This document shows positions 1-6,632 of a DNA stretch of 8,052 nt, piece by piece. The position numbers and the translations under genes are program-made. The DNA is taken from positions 1 to 8,052 of the forward strand of contig RDYC01000292.1 of NCBI GenBank assembly GCA_004293295.1. The letters are read 5' to 3'. Numbering within the stretch: the stretch's first letter is position 1; every line of letters starts with the position of its first letter. Below the pieces are notes generated by a model. That model saw nothing but the letters and a program-made list of their open reading frames with translations. It had not been told where the DNA came from and did no database searches. Origin of the DNA: Bacteroidota bacterium. GTDB taxonomy: Bacteria; Bacteroidota; Bacteroidia; UKL13-3.

Positions 1-105
1 ACCAATGATGTTATTCCTCTGGAAACCCTTCGTTTGGGACTTAGAAGTGATACCTTCAGTTTTTTCCTAAACAAATCAGCCAAATACATTACCAAGAAAA
101 AATAA
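1..105 (+). CDS. C-terminal fragment of an unrecognised protein
   Basis: Frame 1 is open from the window edge and ends at a TAA at 103-105, giving 34 codons that finish with the basic tail KYITKKK. The start and most of the gene lie outside the window. The stop is only three bases before the ATG of the YqeY-domain gene, so the two are almost certainly in one transcript and may be translationally coupled. The segment contains a short hydrophobic/aromatic patch (TFSFFLN) followed by a lysine-rich end. I do not recognise the family: it does not resemble the C-terminal tail of FtsZ, which sits beside YqeY genes in some Bacteroidota, and CvpA or another membrane-associated protein cannot be tested with so little sequence. 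That it is coding is inferred from the open frame and the tight spacing. Confidence 0.6.
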   Translation, partial: TNDVIPLETLRLGLRSDTFSFFLNKSAKYITKKK

Positions 106-108
106 ACA

Positions 109-558
109 ATGAGTTTGCAACAACAAATTAATGCCGATATTATTACGGCAATGAAAGCGAAAGACGATGTTTCTCTTCGTGCTTTGCGTGCTTTGAAATC
201 AGCACTTTTGTTGGCCGCTACAGCCGAAGGAGCAAAAGATGGTGTTGATGATGAACAAGCGGTGAAAATATTTCAGAAATTGGCTAAACAACGTAAAGAA
301 AGCATAGACATCTTTCTTCGAAATGGCAGGAACGAATTAGCAGCAACTGAAAAAGAAGAGTTGGATGTGATTGAAAAATATTTGCCTCAACAATTAAGTG
401 AAGCAGAGCTTAAAACCTCACTGGAAAATATTATTGCGGAACTTGGTGCTTCAGGACCCGCTGATTTTGCTAAAGTAATGCCTGTAGCAGTAAAAAGTCT
501 CGCTGGTAAGGCTGATGGCAAGCTCATATCTGCAACGCTTAAACAACTCCTTGGCTAG
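109..558 (+). CDS. yqeY: GatB/YqeY domain-containing protein
   Basis: This 149-residue protein is a stand-alone YqeY domain, the same fold as the C-terminal tail of GatB in the tRNA-dependent amidotransferase GatCAB. About 150 residues is the full length for this family, so it is intact. Recognisable family features are the N-terminal helix with LRALKSA (about residues 26-32), KQRKESIDIF (60-69), the acidic stretch before EKYLPQQLSE (about 88-97), and a C-terminal AGKADGKLIS segment. It is cytosolic, with no signal peptide or membrane segment. In GatB this tail helps hold the tRNA; stand-alone YqeY proteins have no firmly established activity, so a tRNA-related role is inference. The ATG at 109 follows an A-rich leader without a Shine-Dalgarno sequence, as is usual in Bacteroidota. 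It sits three bases after the previous stop and 40 bases before the LOG-family gene. Confidence 0.93.
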   Translation: MSLQQQINADIITAMKAKDDVSLRALRALKSALLLAATAEGAKDGVDDEQAVKIFQKLAKQRKESIDIFLRNGRNELAATEKEELDVIEKYLPQQLSEAELKTSLENIIAELGASGPADFAKVMPVAVKSLAGKADGKLISATLKQLLG

Positions 559-598
559 CCAATTGTTCCTGTTTAAGCACCCATTTATTTAAATAATT

Positions 599-1306
599 AT
601 GACTGACGAAGAAAGAATAAAAAAGGCCTTTGAGAAAAAAAATTGGCCTGAAATAAAAGTTACTGATAGCTGGGCCACCTTTAAAATTATGGCCGAGTTT
701 GTTGAAGGGTTTGAAAAAATGAGCCGTATAGGCCCTTGTGTTTCTATATTTGGTTCGGCTAGAACAAAAGCTGACAATCCATATTTTTTGTTGGCTGAGG
801 AAATTGCTAAAAAACTCGTTAATGCCGGATTTGGTGTAATTACCGGAGGAGGGCCGGGTATTATGGAAGCCGGTAACAAAGGTGCATATGAAGCCGGTGG
901 AAAATCGGTTGGCCTTGGTATAGAACTGCCTTTTGAGCAATTCGTTAACAAATACGTTGACCGAGATAAGATGATCAATTTTGATTATTTCTTTGTGCGT
1001 AAGGTAATGTTTATGAAGTATGCCCAAGGATTTGTTGCCATGCCTGGTGGGTTTGGTACGCTTGATGAACTTTTTGAAGCACTTACCCTAATTCAAACAC
1101 ATAAAGTAGCACGCTTTCCGGTTGTGCTTGTTGGCACTGAGTACTGGACAGGCTTGATAGACTGGATTAAAAATGTAATGTTAGAAAAAGAACGAAATAT
1201 CAATGCAGACGACCTATTTCTATTTAAAATTGTTGATACAGCCGATGATGCTGTTAACTACATTTTAGATTACTACGCAGACATGTCTATAAGCCCTAAT
1301 TTCTAA
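599..1306 (+). CDS. LOG / TIGR00730 family Rossmann-fold protein
   Basis: This 235-residue cytosolic protein belongs to the LOG ("lysine decarboxylase-like") family. Members studied in plants and bacteria hydrolyse the N-glycosidic bond of nucleoside 5'-monophosphates, either cytokinin riboside phosphates or ordinary purine/pyrimidine nucleotides, releasing base and ribose 5-phosphate. The two hallmark motifs are clear: GGGPGIMEAGNKGA (residues 83-96), which shapes the phosphate/ribose pocket, and PGGFGTLDE (149-157), with E157 as the probable catalytic acid. R134 in the preceding FFVRK segment matches the conserved arginine partner. The old "lysine decarboxylase" label is misleading. At 235 residues it is longer than the roughly 190-residue short LOGs because of about 40 extra N-terminal residues. 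The ATG at 599 lies after an A/T-only stretch without a Shine-Dalgarno sequence. The maeB start follows 11 bases after the stop. The substrate cannot be read from the sequence; nucleotide salvage is as likely as cytokinin production. Confidence 0.93.
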   Translation: MTDEERIKKAFEKKNWPEIKVTDSWATFKIMAEFVEGFEKMSRIGPCVSIFGSARTKADNPYFLLAEEIAKKLVNAGFGVITGGGPGIMEAGNKGAYEAGGKSVGLGIELPFEQFVNKYVDRDKMINFDYFFVRKVMFMKYAQGFVAMPGGFGTLDELFEALTLIQTHKVARFPVVLVGTEYWTGLIDWIKNVMLEKERNINADDLFLFKIVDTADDAVNYILDYYADMSISPNF

Positions 1307-1317
1307 CCTGTTTTTCA

Positions 1318-3582
1318 ATGAGTACACTTAAAGAAGATTCACTTAAATACCACAGCAAAGGCCGTCCTGGTAAAATTGCAGTGGTTTCAACCAAACCAAC
1401 CAATACCAAAAGAGACCTTAGTCTTGCTTACTCTCCGGGTGTGGCTGAACCATGTTTAGCTATTGCCGATAATGTTGAGGATGTATACAAGTATACAGCT
1501 AAGGGTAACTTAGTTGCCGTTATAAGTAACGGAACCGCTGTTTTGGGTTTGGGCGATATAGGGCCTGAAGCATCAAAACCTGTAATGGAAGGTAAGGGTG
1601 TACTGTTTAAAATATTTGCCGATATTGATGTTTTTGATATTGAAATTAATACCAAAGACACCGAAGAGTTTATTAAAACGGTTAAAGCAATAAGCCCAAC
1701 ATTTGGTGGCATTAACCTTGAAGATATTAAAGCACCGGAGTGTTTTGAAATAGAAAAAAGACTCAAAGAGGAATTGGACATCCCAATTATGCACGATGAT
1801 CAGCATGGAACCGCTATAATTACTGGTGCCGGCTTATTAAACGCTTTGGAGCTTGCCGGTAAAAAGATTGACGAAGTAACCGTTGTATTTAATGGTGCGG
1901 GTGCATCAGCCATGAGTTGTGCCAAAATATTTTTAAGCCTTGGGGTAAGAAAAGAAAAATTGGTTATGTGCGATAGCAAAGGAGTAATCCGAATGGATGC
2001 TACCAACCTTGATGAATCAAAGAGGTTTTTTGCTACAACAAAAAATGTAAACACACTAGCTGAAGCATTAATAAACGCTGATGTTTTTGTTGGTTTAAGT
2101 AAAGGGAATGTTGTTAACCAAGCTATGGTACAAAGCATGGCTGATAATCCGGTTGTTTTTGCATTAGCCAACCCTGATCCTGAAATACCTTATGATGAAG
2201 CAATGGCTTCAAGACCGGACATTATAATGGCCACCGGTAGAAGCGACCATCCTAATCAGGTAAACAATGTGCTTGGATTCCCCTACATATTTAGAGGGGC
2301 ATTAGATGTACGAGCCACGAAAATTAATGAAGAAATGAAACTGGCAGCTGTGCATGCCTTGGCTAATCTTACAAAACAACCAGTACCGGAAATTGTAAAC
2401 ATGGCCTACAATGAGAAAAACATCTCCTTTAGCCGTACTTATATCATTCCCAAACCTCTTGATCCCAGATTAATAACAACAGTTTCACCGGCAGTGGCAA
2501 AAGCTGCTATTGATAGTGGTGTAGCAAAAATTACCATCACCGATTGGGAAGCTTACCAAGCCGACCTATTAAGAAGACTAGGAAAAGAGAGCAATTTTAT
2601 AAGGGTTATAGGCAGTAAAGCTCGCAAAAATCCTAAAAGAGTGGTGTTTGCAGAGGCTGATAATTATAAAATACTTAGGGCGGCCCAAATTGTAAAAGAT
2701 GAGGGACTTGCTCACCCGATATTATTGGGCGACAAGAATAAAATCGCTAAAATAATTGAGGAAAATAATATCCGTTTGGGAGAGATAACCATAATCAACC
2801 CTTTAGAGGAAACAGAGAAACGGGCAAAATTTGCAGAAGTTTTTTATGAGAGAAGACAACGCAAGGGAATTACCCTGCATGAGGCCAATAAACTTATGAA
2901 CGACCGAAATCATTTTGCACCAATGATGGTTGAAATGGGGGAAGCTGATGCCATGATTTCCGGTTTAACCAAAAACTACCCCAGTACAATAAGACCGGCC
3001 CTACAAATTTTAGGAAAAGAAGAAGGTACCAATAAAGTAGCAGGCATGTACATCATGTTGAGTAATAAGGGTACTTTGTTTTTTGCTGATACAACCGTAA
3101 ATAAAGATCCTTCAGTAACTGATATTGTTGATATTACCAAGTTAACTCATGATGCAGTTAAAAAGTTTAATATTAACCCCAGCATTGCCCTACTCTCCTA
3201 CTCCAACTTTGGTTCAGCCGAAGGCAATACACCAACCCGGATGCAACAAGCTCGAAAAATTTTGAAAGAAAAATACCCTTACATGATTGTTGACGGAGAT
3301 ATACAAGCCAATATTGCCCTTAATCAAAGCATGTTAAAAGAAAATTTTCCGTTTAGCGAATTATGCGATAACCCGGTAAACACATTTGTTTTTCCTAGCT
3401 TAACATCAGGAAATATTGCATACAAAATGTTACAGGAATTAGGGTCTTCAGAAGCTATTGGACCAGTGCTATTGGGACTTAAAAAATCTGCCCACATCTT
3501 ACAATTAGGCAGCAGTGTTCGCGAAATTGTGAACATGGTAATGATTGCCGTAGTAGATGCCCAAAGCAAAGAAAATAATTAA
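1318..3582 (+). CDS. maeB: NADP-dependent malic enzyme, malic enzyme-phosphotransacetylase fusion
   Basis: MaeB oxidatively decarboxylates L-malate to pyruvate and CO2 and reduces NADP+, linking the TCA cycle to pyruvate and NADPH supply in the cytosol. The 754-residue length is that of the large MaeB class. The N-terminal catalytic half (about 1-425) shows SLAYSPGVAEPC (35-46) with the catalytic tyrosine Y38, probable catalytic lysine K93 in MEGKG, metal ligands E135-D136 and D160-D161 (in MHDDQHGTA), and the dinucleotide-binding loop GAGASA (193-198). The C-terminal half (about 428-750) is a phosphotransacetylase-like domain. In studied MaeB proteins this domain lacks phosphotransacetylase activity and mediates oligomerisation and allosteric inhibition by acetyl-CoA, so a similar role is expected here. 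NADP rather than NAD preference is inferred from the architecture. The ATG at 1318 lies 11 bases after the LOG stop, suggesting co-transcription. A hairpin terminator begins 20 bases after its TAA. Confidence 0.96.
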   Translation: MSTLKEDSLKYHSKGRPGKIAVVSTKPTNTKRDLSLAYSPGVAEPCLAIADNVEDVYKYTAKGNLVAVISNGTAVLGLGDIGPEASKPVMEGKGVLFKIFADIDVFDIEINTKDTEEFIKTVKAISPTFGGINLEDIKAPECFEIEKRLKEELDIPIMHDDQHGTAIITGAGLLNALELAGKKIDEVTVVFNGAGASAMSCAKIFLSLGVRKEKLVMCDSKGVIRMDATNLDESKRFFATTKNVNTLAEALINADVFVGLSKGNVVNQAMVQSMADNPVVFALANPDPEIPYDEAMASRPDIIMATGRSDHPNQVNNVLGFPYIFRGALDVRATKINEEMKLAAVHALANLTKQPVPEIVNMAYNEKNISFSRTYIIPKPLDPRLITTVSPAVAKAAIDSGVAKITITDWEAYQADLLRRLGKESNFIRVIGSKARKNPKRVVFAEADNYKILRAAQIVKDEGLAHPILLGDKNKIAKIIEENNIRLGEITIINPLEETEKRAKFAEVFYERRQRKGITLHEANKLMNDRNHFAPMMVEMGEADAMISGLTKNYPSTIRPALQILGKEEGTNKVAGMYIMLSNKGTLFFADTTVNKDPSVTDIVDITKLTHDAVKKFNINPSIALLSYSNFGSAEGNTPTRMQQARKILKEKYPYMIVDGDIQANIALNQSMLKENFPFSELCDNPVNTFVFPSLTSGNIAYKMLQELGSSEAIGPVLLGLKKSAHILQLGSSVREIVNMVMIAVVDAQSKENN

Positions 3583-3601
3583 ACTTATTATTACACTTAT
3601 C

Positions 3602-3633
3602 AAAAAGCCGCACCTTTACAGCTGCGGCTTTTT
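3602..3633. terminator. Bidirectional intrinsic terminator between maeB and pheS
   Basis: AAAAAGCCGCA (3602-3612) and TGCGGCTTTTT (3623-3633) form a perfect 11-bp stem around a 10-base loop. The core is the G/C-rich GCCGCA, and the flanking A and T runs supply a U-tract whichever strand is transcribed. It lies 20 bases after the maeB stop and 5 bases beyond the pheS stop (3638), exactly between two convergent genes, so it can end both transcripts. The plus-strand T-rich tail continues past the stem (TTTTTATTTTTATT). Confidence 0.93.
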
Positions 3634-3637
3634 ATTT

Positions 3638-4651
3638 TTATTCTCCCTCAAATTGTTGCAGAAAGCGCAAATCGTTGGTGGAGAATAGCCGTAAATCTTT
3701 AACGTTATACTTTAACATGGTAATGCGTTCAATACCCATTCCAAAAGCAAATCCGGAGTATTCTCTAGCATCAATACCATTTGCATCCAACACATTTGGA
3801 TCAATCATTCCACACCCTAATATTTCAACCCAACCACTATGTTTACATACGTTACAGCCCTTTCCTTTGCAAATGGTACAGGAAATATCCATTTCAGCAC
3901 TAGGCTCGGTAAAAGGAAAATAACTTGGTCTAAACCTGATATTGAAATCTTTACCGAAAAACTCAGTAACAAAATGATACAATGTCTGCTTTAGATCAGC
4001 AAACGATACATCTTTATTAATGTAAATACCTTCAACCTGATGGAAAAAACAATGCGCCCTGGCAGAAATAGCCTCATTTCTATATACCCTACCAGGCATA
4101 ATAGCCCGCAATGGTGGTTGTTGATTTTCCATTAAACGCACTTGCACCGAGGAAGTATGCGTGCGCAATGCCATTTCTTTATCTATAAAAAAAGTATCCT
4201 GCATATCTCTGGCAGGATGGTTTTCTGGAAAATTTAAGCCTGAAAAATTATGCCAATCATCCTCAATTTCAGGCCCGTAAGATAAACTGAATCCCAAGCG
4301 ACTAAATACATCCACAATTTGTTTTTCAACCAACAACAACGGATGCCTGGACCCTAGTTTCGCAGGTTCACCAGGCAGGGTTAAATCCACCTGCTGTGTT
4401 GGCTTTTCGTCTTGTTTGTTAAATTTTTGGGAGGCCTCCTCCCACTTTTGTTGTATGGCTTGTTTTACCACGTTCATTGTTTTTCCAACTTCCTTTTTTT
4501 GGTCGTTAGCAATCACTTTAAATTCCTCAAACAAGTCGTTTAACAAGCCTTTACGGCTTAGGTATTTTATCCTGAATTCCTCAGTCAATTCTGCACTGGT
4601 TAATTCAATGCCATCAATTTTTTCTTTTAGCGATTTTAACTTTTCTATCAT
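3638..4651 (-). CDS. pheS: Phenylalanine--tRNA ligase alpha subunit
   Basis: PheS is the catalytic alpha subunit of the (alpha-beta)2 phenylalanyl-tRNA synthetase, which charges tRNA-Phe with phenylalanine in the cytosol. The 337-residue length is normal. The N-terminal ~85 residues are charged and helical, matching the coiled-coil arm that contacts tRNA. The class II core starts near GSRHPLLLVEKQIVDVFSRL (motif 1), followed by RTHTSSVQ, motif 2 (MPGRVYRNEAISARAH, about 185-200) and motif 3 (GFAFGMGIER, about 300-310). Between motifs 2 and 3 lies a four-cysteine cluster, C258-x2-C261-x4-C266-x2-C269, then EILGCGMIDPNVL. Some bacterial PheS proteins carry this knuckle, which looks zinc-binding, and others such as E. 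coli lack it. pheT is not adjacent; separate pheS and pheT are common in Bacteroidota. The start codon is ATG at 4651, preceded by AAAAGGAG at very short spacing. Its promoter should lie in the gap to the right. Confidence 0.97.
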   Translation of the reverse strand: MIEKLKSLKEKIDGIELTSAELTEEFRIKYLSRKGLLNDLFEEFKVIANDQKKEVGKTMNVVKQAIQQKWEEASQKFNKQDEKPTQQVDLTLPGEPAKLGSRHPLLLVEKQIVDVFSRLGFSLSYGPEIEDDWHNFSGLNFPENHPARDMQDTFFIDKEMALRTHTSSVQVRLMENQQPPLRAIMPGRVYRNEAISARAHCFFHQVEGIYINKDVSFADLKQTLYHFVTEFFGKDFNIRFRPSYFPFTEPSAEMDISCTICKGKGCNVCKHSGWVEILGCGMIDPNVLDANGIDAREYSGFAFGMGIERITMLKYNVKDLRLFSTNDLRFLQQFEGE

Positions 4652-4653
4652 AA

Positions 4654-4661
4654 CTCCTTTT
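4654..4661 (-). promoter_or_regulatory. Shine-Dalgarno-like AAAAGGAG upstream of pheS
   Basis: On the minus strand AAAAGGAG is separated from the pheS ATG by only TT. It is the only good anti-16S match before a start in this window; the other genes have A/T-rich leaders. The two-base spacing is shorter than the 5-9 bases usual for efficient Shine-Dalgarno use. No other in-frame start fits the family N-terminus better (PheS normally begins with a short Met-(Leu/Ile)-Glu-Lys-type helix), so I keep the ATG at 4651 and regard the site as possibly weak or incidental. Confidence 0.35.
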
Positions 4662-4749
4662 CAAAACTAATCAATTCATGTTAAATCACATTCACACCCT
4701 ATTAATCCCATATAATTTTTAAATAAAAGTTGTAGTAATAGTGTAGGTG

Positions 4750-4783
4750 TTAATTGTTGGTATAACTTATTATTTAATTGTTG
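4750..4783. repeat. Direct repeat TTAATTGTTG, two copies 24 bases apart
   Basis: TTAATTGTTG occurs exactly at 4750-4759 and 4774-4783, a centre-to-centre distance of 24 bases, just over two helical turns. Flanking bases differ, so this is a 10-base repeat and not a longer duplication. In AT-rich DNA two such copies could occur by chance. They lie about 100-130 bases upstream of pheS, where a regulator-binding site would be reasonable, but no known operator matches. Confidence 0.4.
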
Positions 4784-4805
4784 ATTTTGTAGTTATTAGT
4801 ATAAA

Positions 4806-4830
4806 GTTAACATTGAATTAACATGTTAAC
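4806..4830. repeat. Inverted repeat with three TTAACAT half-sites
   Basis: GTTAACAT (4806-4813) and ATGTTAAC (4823-4830) are a perfect 8-bp inverted repeat with a 9-base spacer. The right arm also belongs to a perfect 12-base palindrome, TTAACATGTTAA (4818-4829). There are therefore three copies of TTAACAT/ATGTTAA in 25 bases, and another ATGTTAA sits at 4678-4684, 27 bases from the pheS start. There is no following T-run and the stem is AT-rich, so a terminator is unlikely; dyad binding by a protein is the more natural reading, which is inference. Confidence 0.45.
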
Positions 4831-5039
4831 TTACTGATTTAATGTTTACATATGTATTTTATAAACATTGTTAGTATCTTAAAAACACAGGTATAATGGA
4901 TAAAATTAAATCAGCGAAAATGGGAATAACATTAGCTTAGTATGTAGATAATGTCGCACTTATTAGTCTGTTAATCTGAAATAAATAATTTTCCACGTAA
5001 AATACAGGCTAAATTGTCGCAATGCACATTACATGTTGA

Positions 5040-6632
5040 TTAGTCAATTAACACACTCTGTTCCAGATCCCAATATGCTTTTAATGAAATTGTATCAGTG
5101 TGATAGGTCACCTTTTCCGGTTGAATTTGGCGAGCATAATCACCATTGTCCCAAATCCCGTTATTATTAGCATCATAAATAATTTTTACTTGGTAAACAC
5201 GCGGTGTAACATACTGTATAGTAATGTCTTGTTCCTTTTTTACGATGTATTGATAGCTGATATTTTTCTCCTCAACATCAGTAAGCTGAAGGATATATTG
5301 ATGTTTATTAGGATGTTTTAGTTTTACATGCAATACCAAAGAAGCGTAATCTTTAAATGTTTTTGTAGAATATAACTGGTTATTTTTTGTGCTGAAATCA
5401 TCATAAACAGAGGTAAAAGCACTGTCAAGTAATTTGAATTGGTAAGAACTTTTTTCTTCCCAGTCGCTAAAAATAGTCATCTCAAAAGGCGAGTGTTGGC
5501 TAATTTTATATTTTATCTTCAGCGAATCTTTCAATATTAATATGCGTGAGGTATCATACCTTAAAAGAGGTGCATTAAATGTTATCCTTATCGAATCACC
5601 TAAATCAAGTTGTTTGGAAGAGGAGAAAGAAAATTTAGCCGATTTCAATAATGAACGGTTTTTAACAGACAATGCATGGGTAGTGTCATTAATAGATAGG
5701 CTTAATCGAATTAAACTATCTTTCGCATAATCAGTTGTATAAGCATAAAATGTATCAATACCAGTGGTTTGCTTGATATGATTAACATACAACGCTTTTT
5801 GTTGCAGTTCTTTTAAAAGAAAGTTATAAGGTTTGTAAGCAACAATCACAACTTTGTTATTTTCAATACTAAAGGTATCAATAATTTTTCCTGGTTTATA
5901 AGGATCAGGCTTGTACGACCTTAATAGGTATTTTACGGTATCTGTTGACCGAATTGATTTAGAATAGTAAGCAAATTCCTCATTCTTATCATATTTAAGG
6001 TTTTTATTATCATCTTTAAAAGCGATAAGTTTAAAAGAGTCTGGAGGAAGATTGTAGATACTAAAGTGTCCAAGGTCGTCTGTTTTAGTCAGGTATAATG
6101 GTTTTTTGTGGTATATAAAACTGTCAATAAATCCAGAGGCAGCATATAAACCTATGGTAAAATCTTTTTCTGGTTTATTATTAAATGCTTGTTGTAAAAT
6201 ACCTTGTACCTTATTTGAGTCAATGGTTAATCCGGTTGAAAAAACGTAAGAGAAACCTGATAAGAGGTTATTCTCTTTGTTATCGCCTATGGAATTGCCA
6301 AAGTTTATGGTATAGGTGGTATTGCTTTGGATACTGTCTTTTATTGATATCTCAAGCGTTTTTCCCTTGTTCACAAAGGTGGGTTTTACACCAAGTGGAG
6401 GAGATATGATTATTTGATCATCAGGATTATTTAGTTGAATAAATTCGTCAAAACGGATAATGATTTTATTCTTGTTAAATAAGGTTGATTGATTATCAGG
6501 TTTAGTTTCTGTTACAACAGGAGGTTTATCATCTTTGGCTCCTCCTGTAGGGTTAACAATTTGTGCGCACGAACCTACAATAATTAGAAGGCTAAATAAG
6601 ATAAATCTGTTTAACAAGGGTTTAGTCAGCAT
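5040..6632 (-). CDS. Outer-membrane-type lipoprotein with N-terminal Ig-like (Big_5) domain
   Basis: This 530-residue protein is a predicted lipoprotein. Residues 1-21 form a signal peptide (basic MLTKPLLNR, then hydrophobic FILFSLLIIV) ending in the lipobox V-G-S-C, with C22 the lipidated cysteine. Residues about 34-133 match the bacterial Ig-like Big_5 family common in Bacteroidota (PPVV, then IIIRFDEFIQLN and a late YVFSTG strand). Two later beta-rich segments, near 170-216 and at the C-terminus, each carry an Asp/Asn-rich turn: DDNKNLKYD (about 203-211) and DANNNGIWD (about 486-494), which resemble transthyretin-like domains with calcium-loop-like turns. Its function is unknown; an envelope structural or binding role is inferred. 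I chose the ATG at 6632; the frame could extend three codons to a TTG at 6641, but that is a weaker start. The ATG overlaps the methyltransferase stop by 11 bases, so translational coupling is likely. An aspartate tail (VLID) ends the protein. Confidence 0.88.
   Translation of the reverse strand: MLTKPLLNRFILFSLLIIVGSCAQIVNPTGGAKDDKPPVVTETKPDNQSTLFNKNKIIIRFDEFIQLNNPDDQIIISPPLGVKPTFVNKGKTLEISIKDSIQSNTTYTINFGNSIGDNKENNLLSGFSYVFSTGLTIDSNKVQGILQQAFNNKPEKDFTIGLYAASGFIDSFIYHKKPLYLTKTDDLGHFSIYNLPPDSFKLIAFKDDNKNLKYDKNEEFAYYSKSIRSTDTVKYLLRSYKPDPYKPGKIIDTFSIENNKVVIVAYKPYNFLLKELQQKALYVNHIKQTTGIDTFYAYTTDYAKDSLIRLSLSINDTTHALSVKNRSLLKSAKFSFSSSKQLDLGDSIRITFNAPLLRYDTSRILILKDSLKIKYKISQHSPFEMTIFSDWEEKSSYQFKLLDSAFTSVYDDFSTKNNQLYSTKTFKDYASLVLHVKLKHPNKHQYILQLTDVEEKNISYQYIVKKEQDITIQYVTPRVYQVKIIYDANNNGIWDNGDYARQIQPEKVTYHTDTISLKAYWDLEQSVLID

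Larger units (their letters stand above)
4652..5039. other. 388-base AT-rich intergenic region upstream of pheS
   Basis: This gap separates the end of the lipoprotein gene from the pheS start, both on the minus strand, so it should hold the lipoprotein transcript end and the pheS promoter. I found no convincing ORF: every minus-strand ATG from about 4851 to the pheS start opens a frame of about 11 codons or fewer, none rich in phenylalanine, so a Phe leader-peptide attenuator is not supported. I see no tRNA-like cloverleaf and no GC-rich hairpin with a T-run that would end the lipoprotein transcript. It does contain two kinds of short repeats, listed separately, and two copies of TGTCGCA (4952-4958 and 5015-5021). 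Its composition is more AT-rich than the neighbouring genes. Confidence 0.6.

Noticed and set aside
1..105. FtsZ C-terminus
   Set aside because: FtsZ can neighbour YqeY in Bacteroidota, but the residues here do not show the FtsZ C-terminal motif pattern.
539..1027. Minus-strand open frames of 162 and 129 codons over the LOG gene
   Set aside because: They lie antisense to a gene with clear LOG-family motifs and show no recognisable motifs themselves; they are shadow frames.
1428..2171. Minus-strand open frames across maeB
   Set aside because: Antisense to well-conserved malic-enzyme motifs with no family resemblance of their own.
4652..4860. Phenylalanine leader-peptide attenuator or T-box for pheS
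   Set aside because: No short ORF with a phenylalanine run, no GC-rich terminator hairpin with a T-run and no T-box-like conserved stretch could be found on the minus strand here.
5031..5058. Hairpin at the lipoprotein gene end (TTGA-TTAG-TCAA)
   Set aside because: The stem is only four base pairs, AT-rich and without a T-run, so it is too weak to call a terminator.
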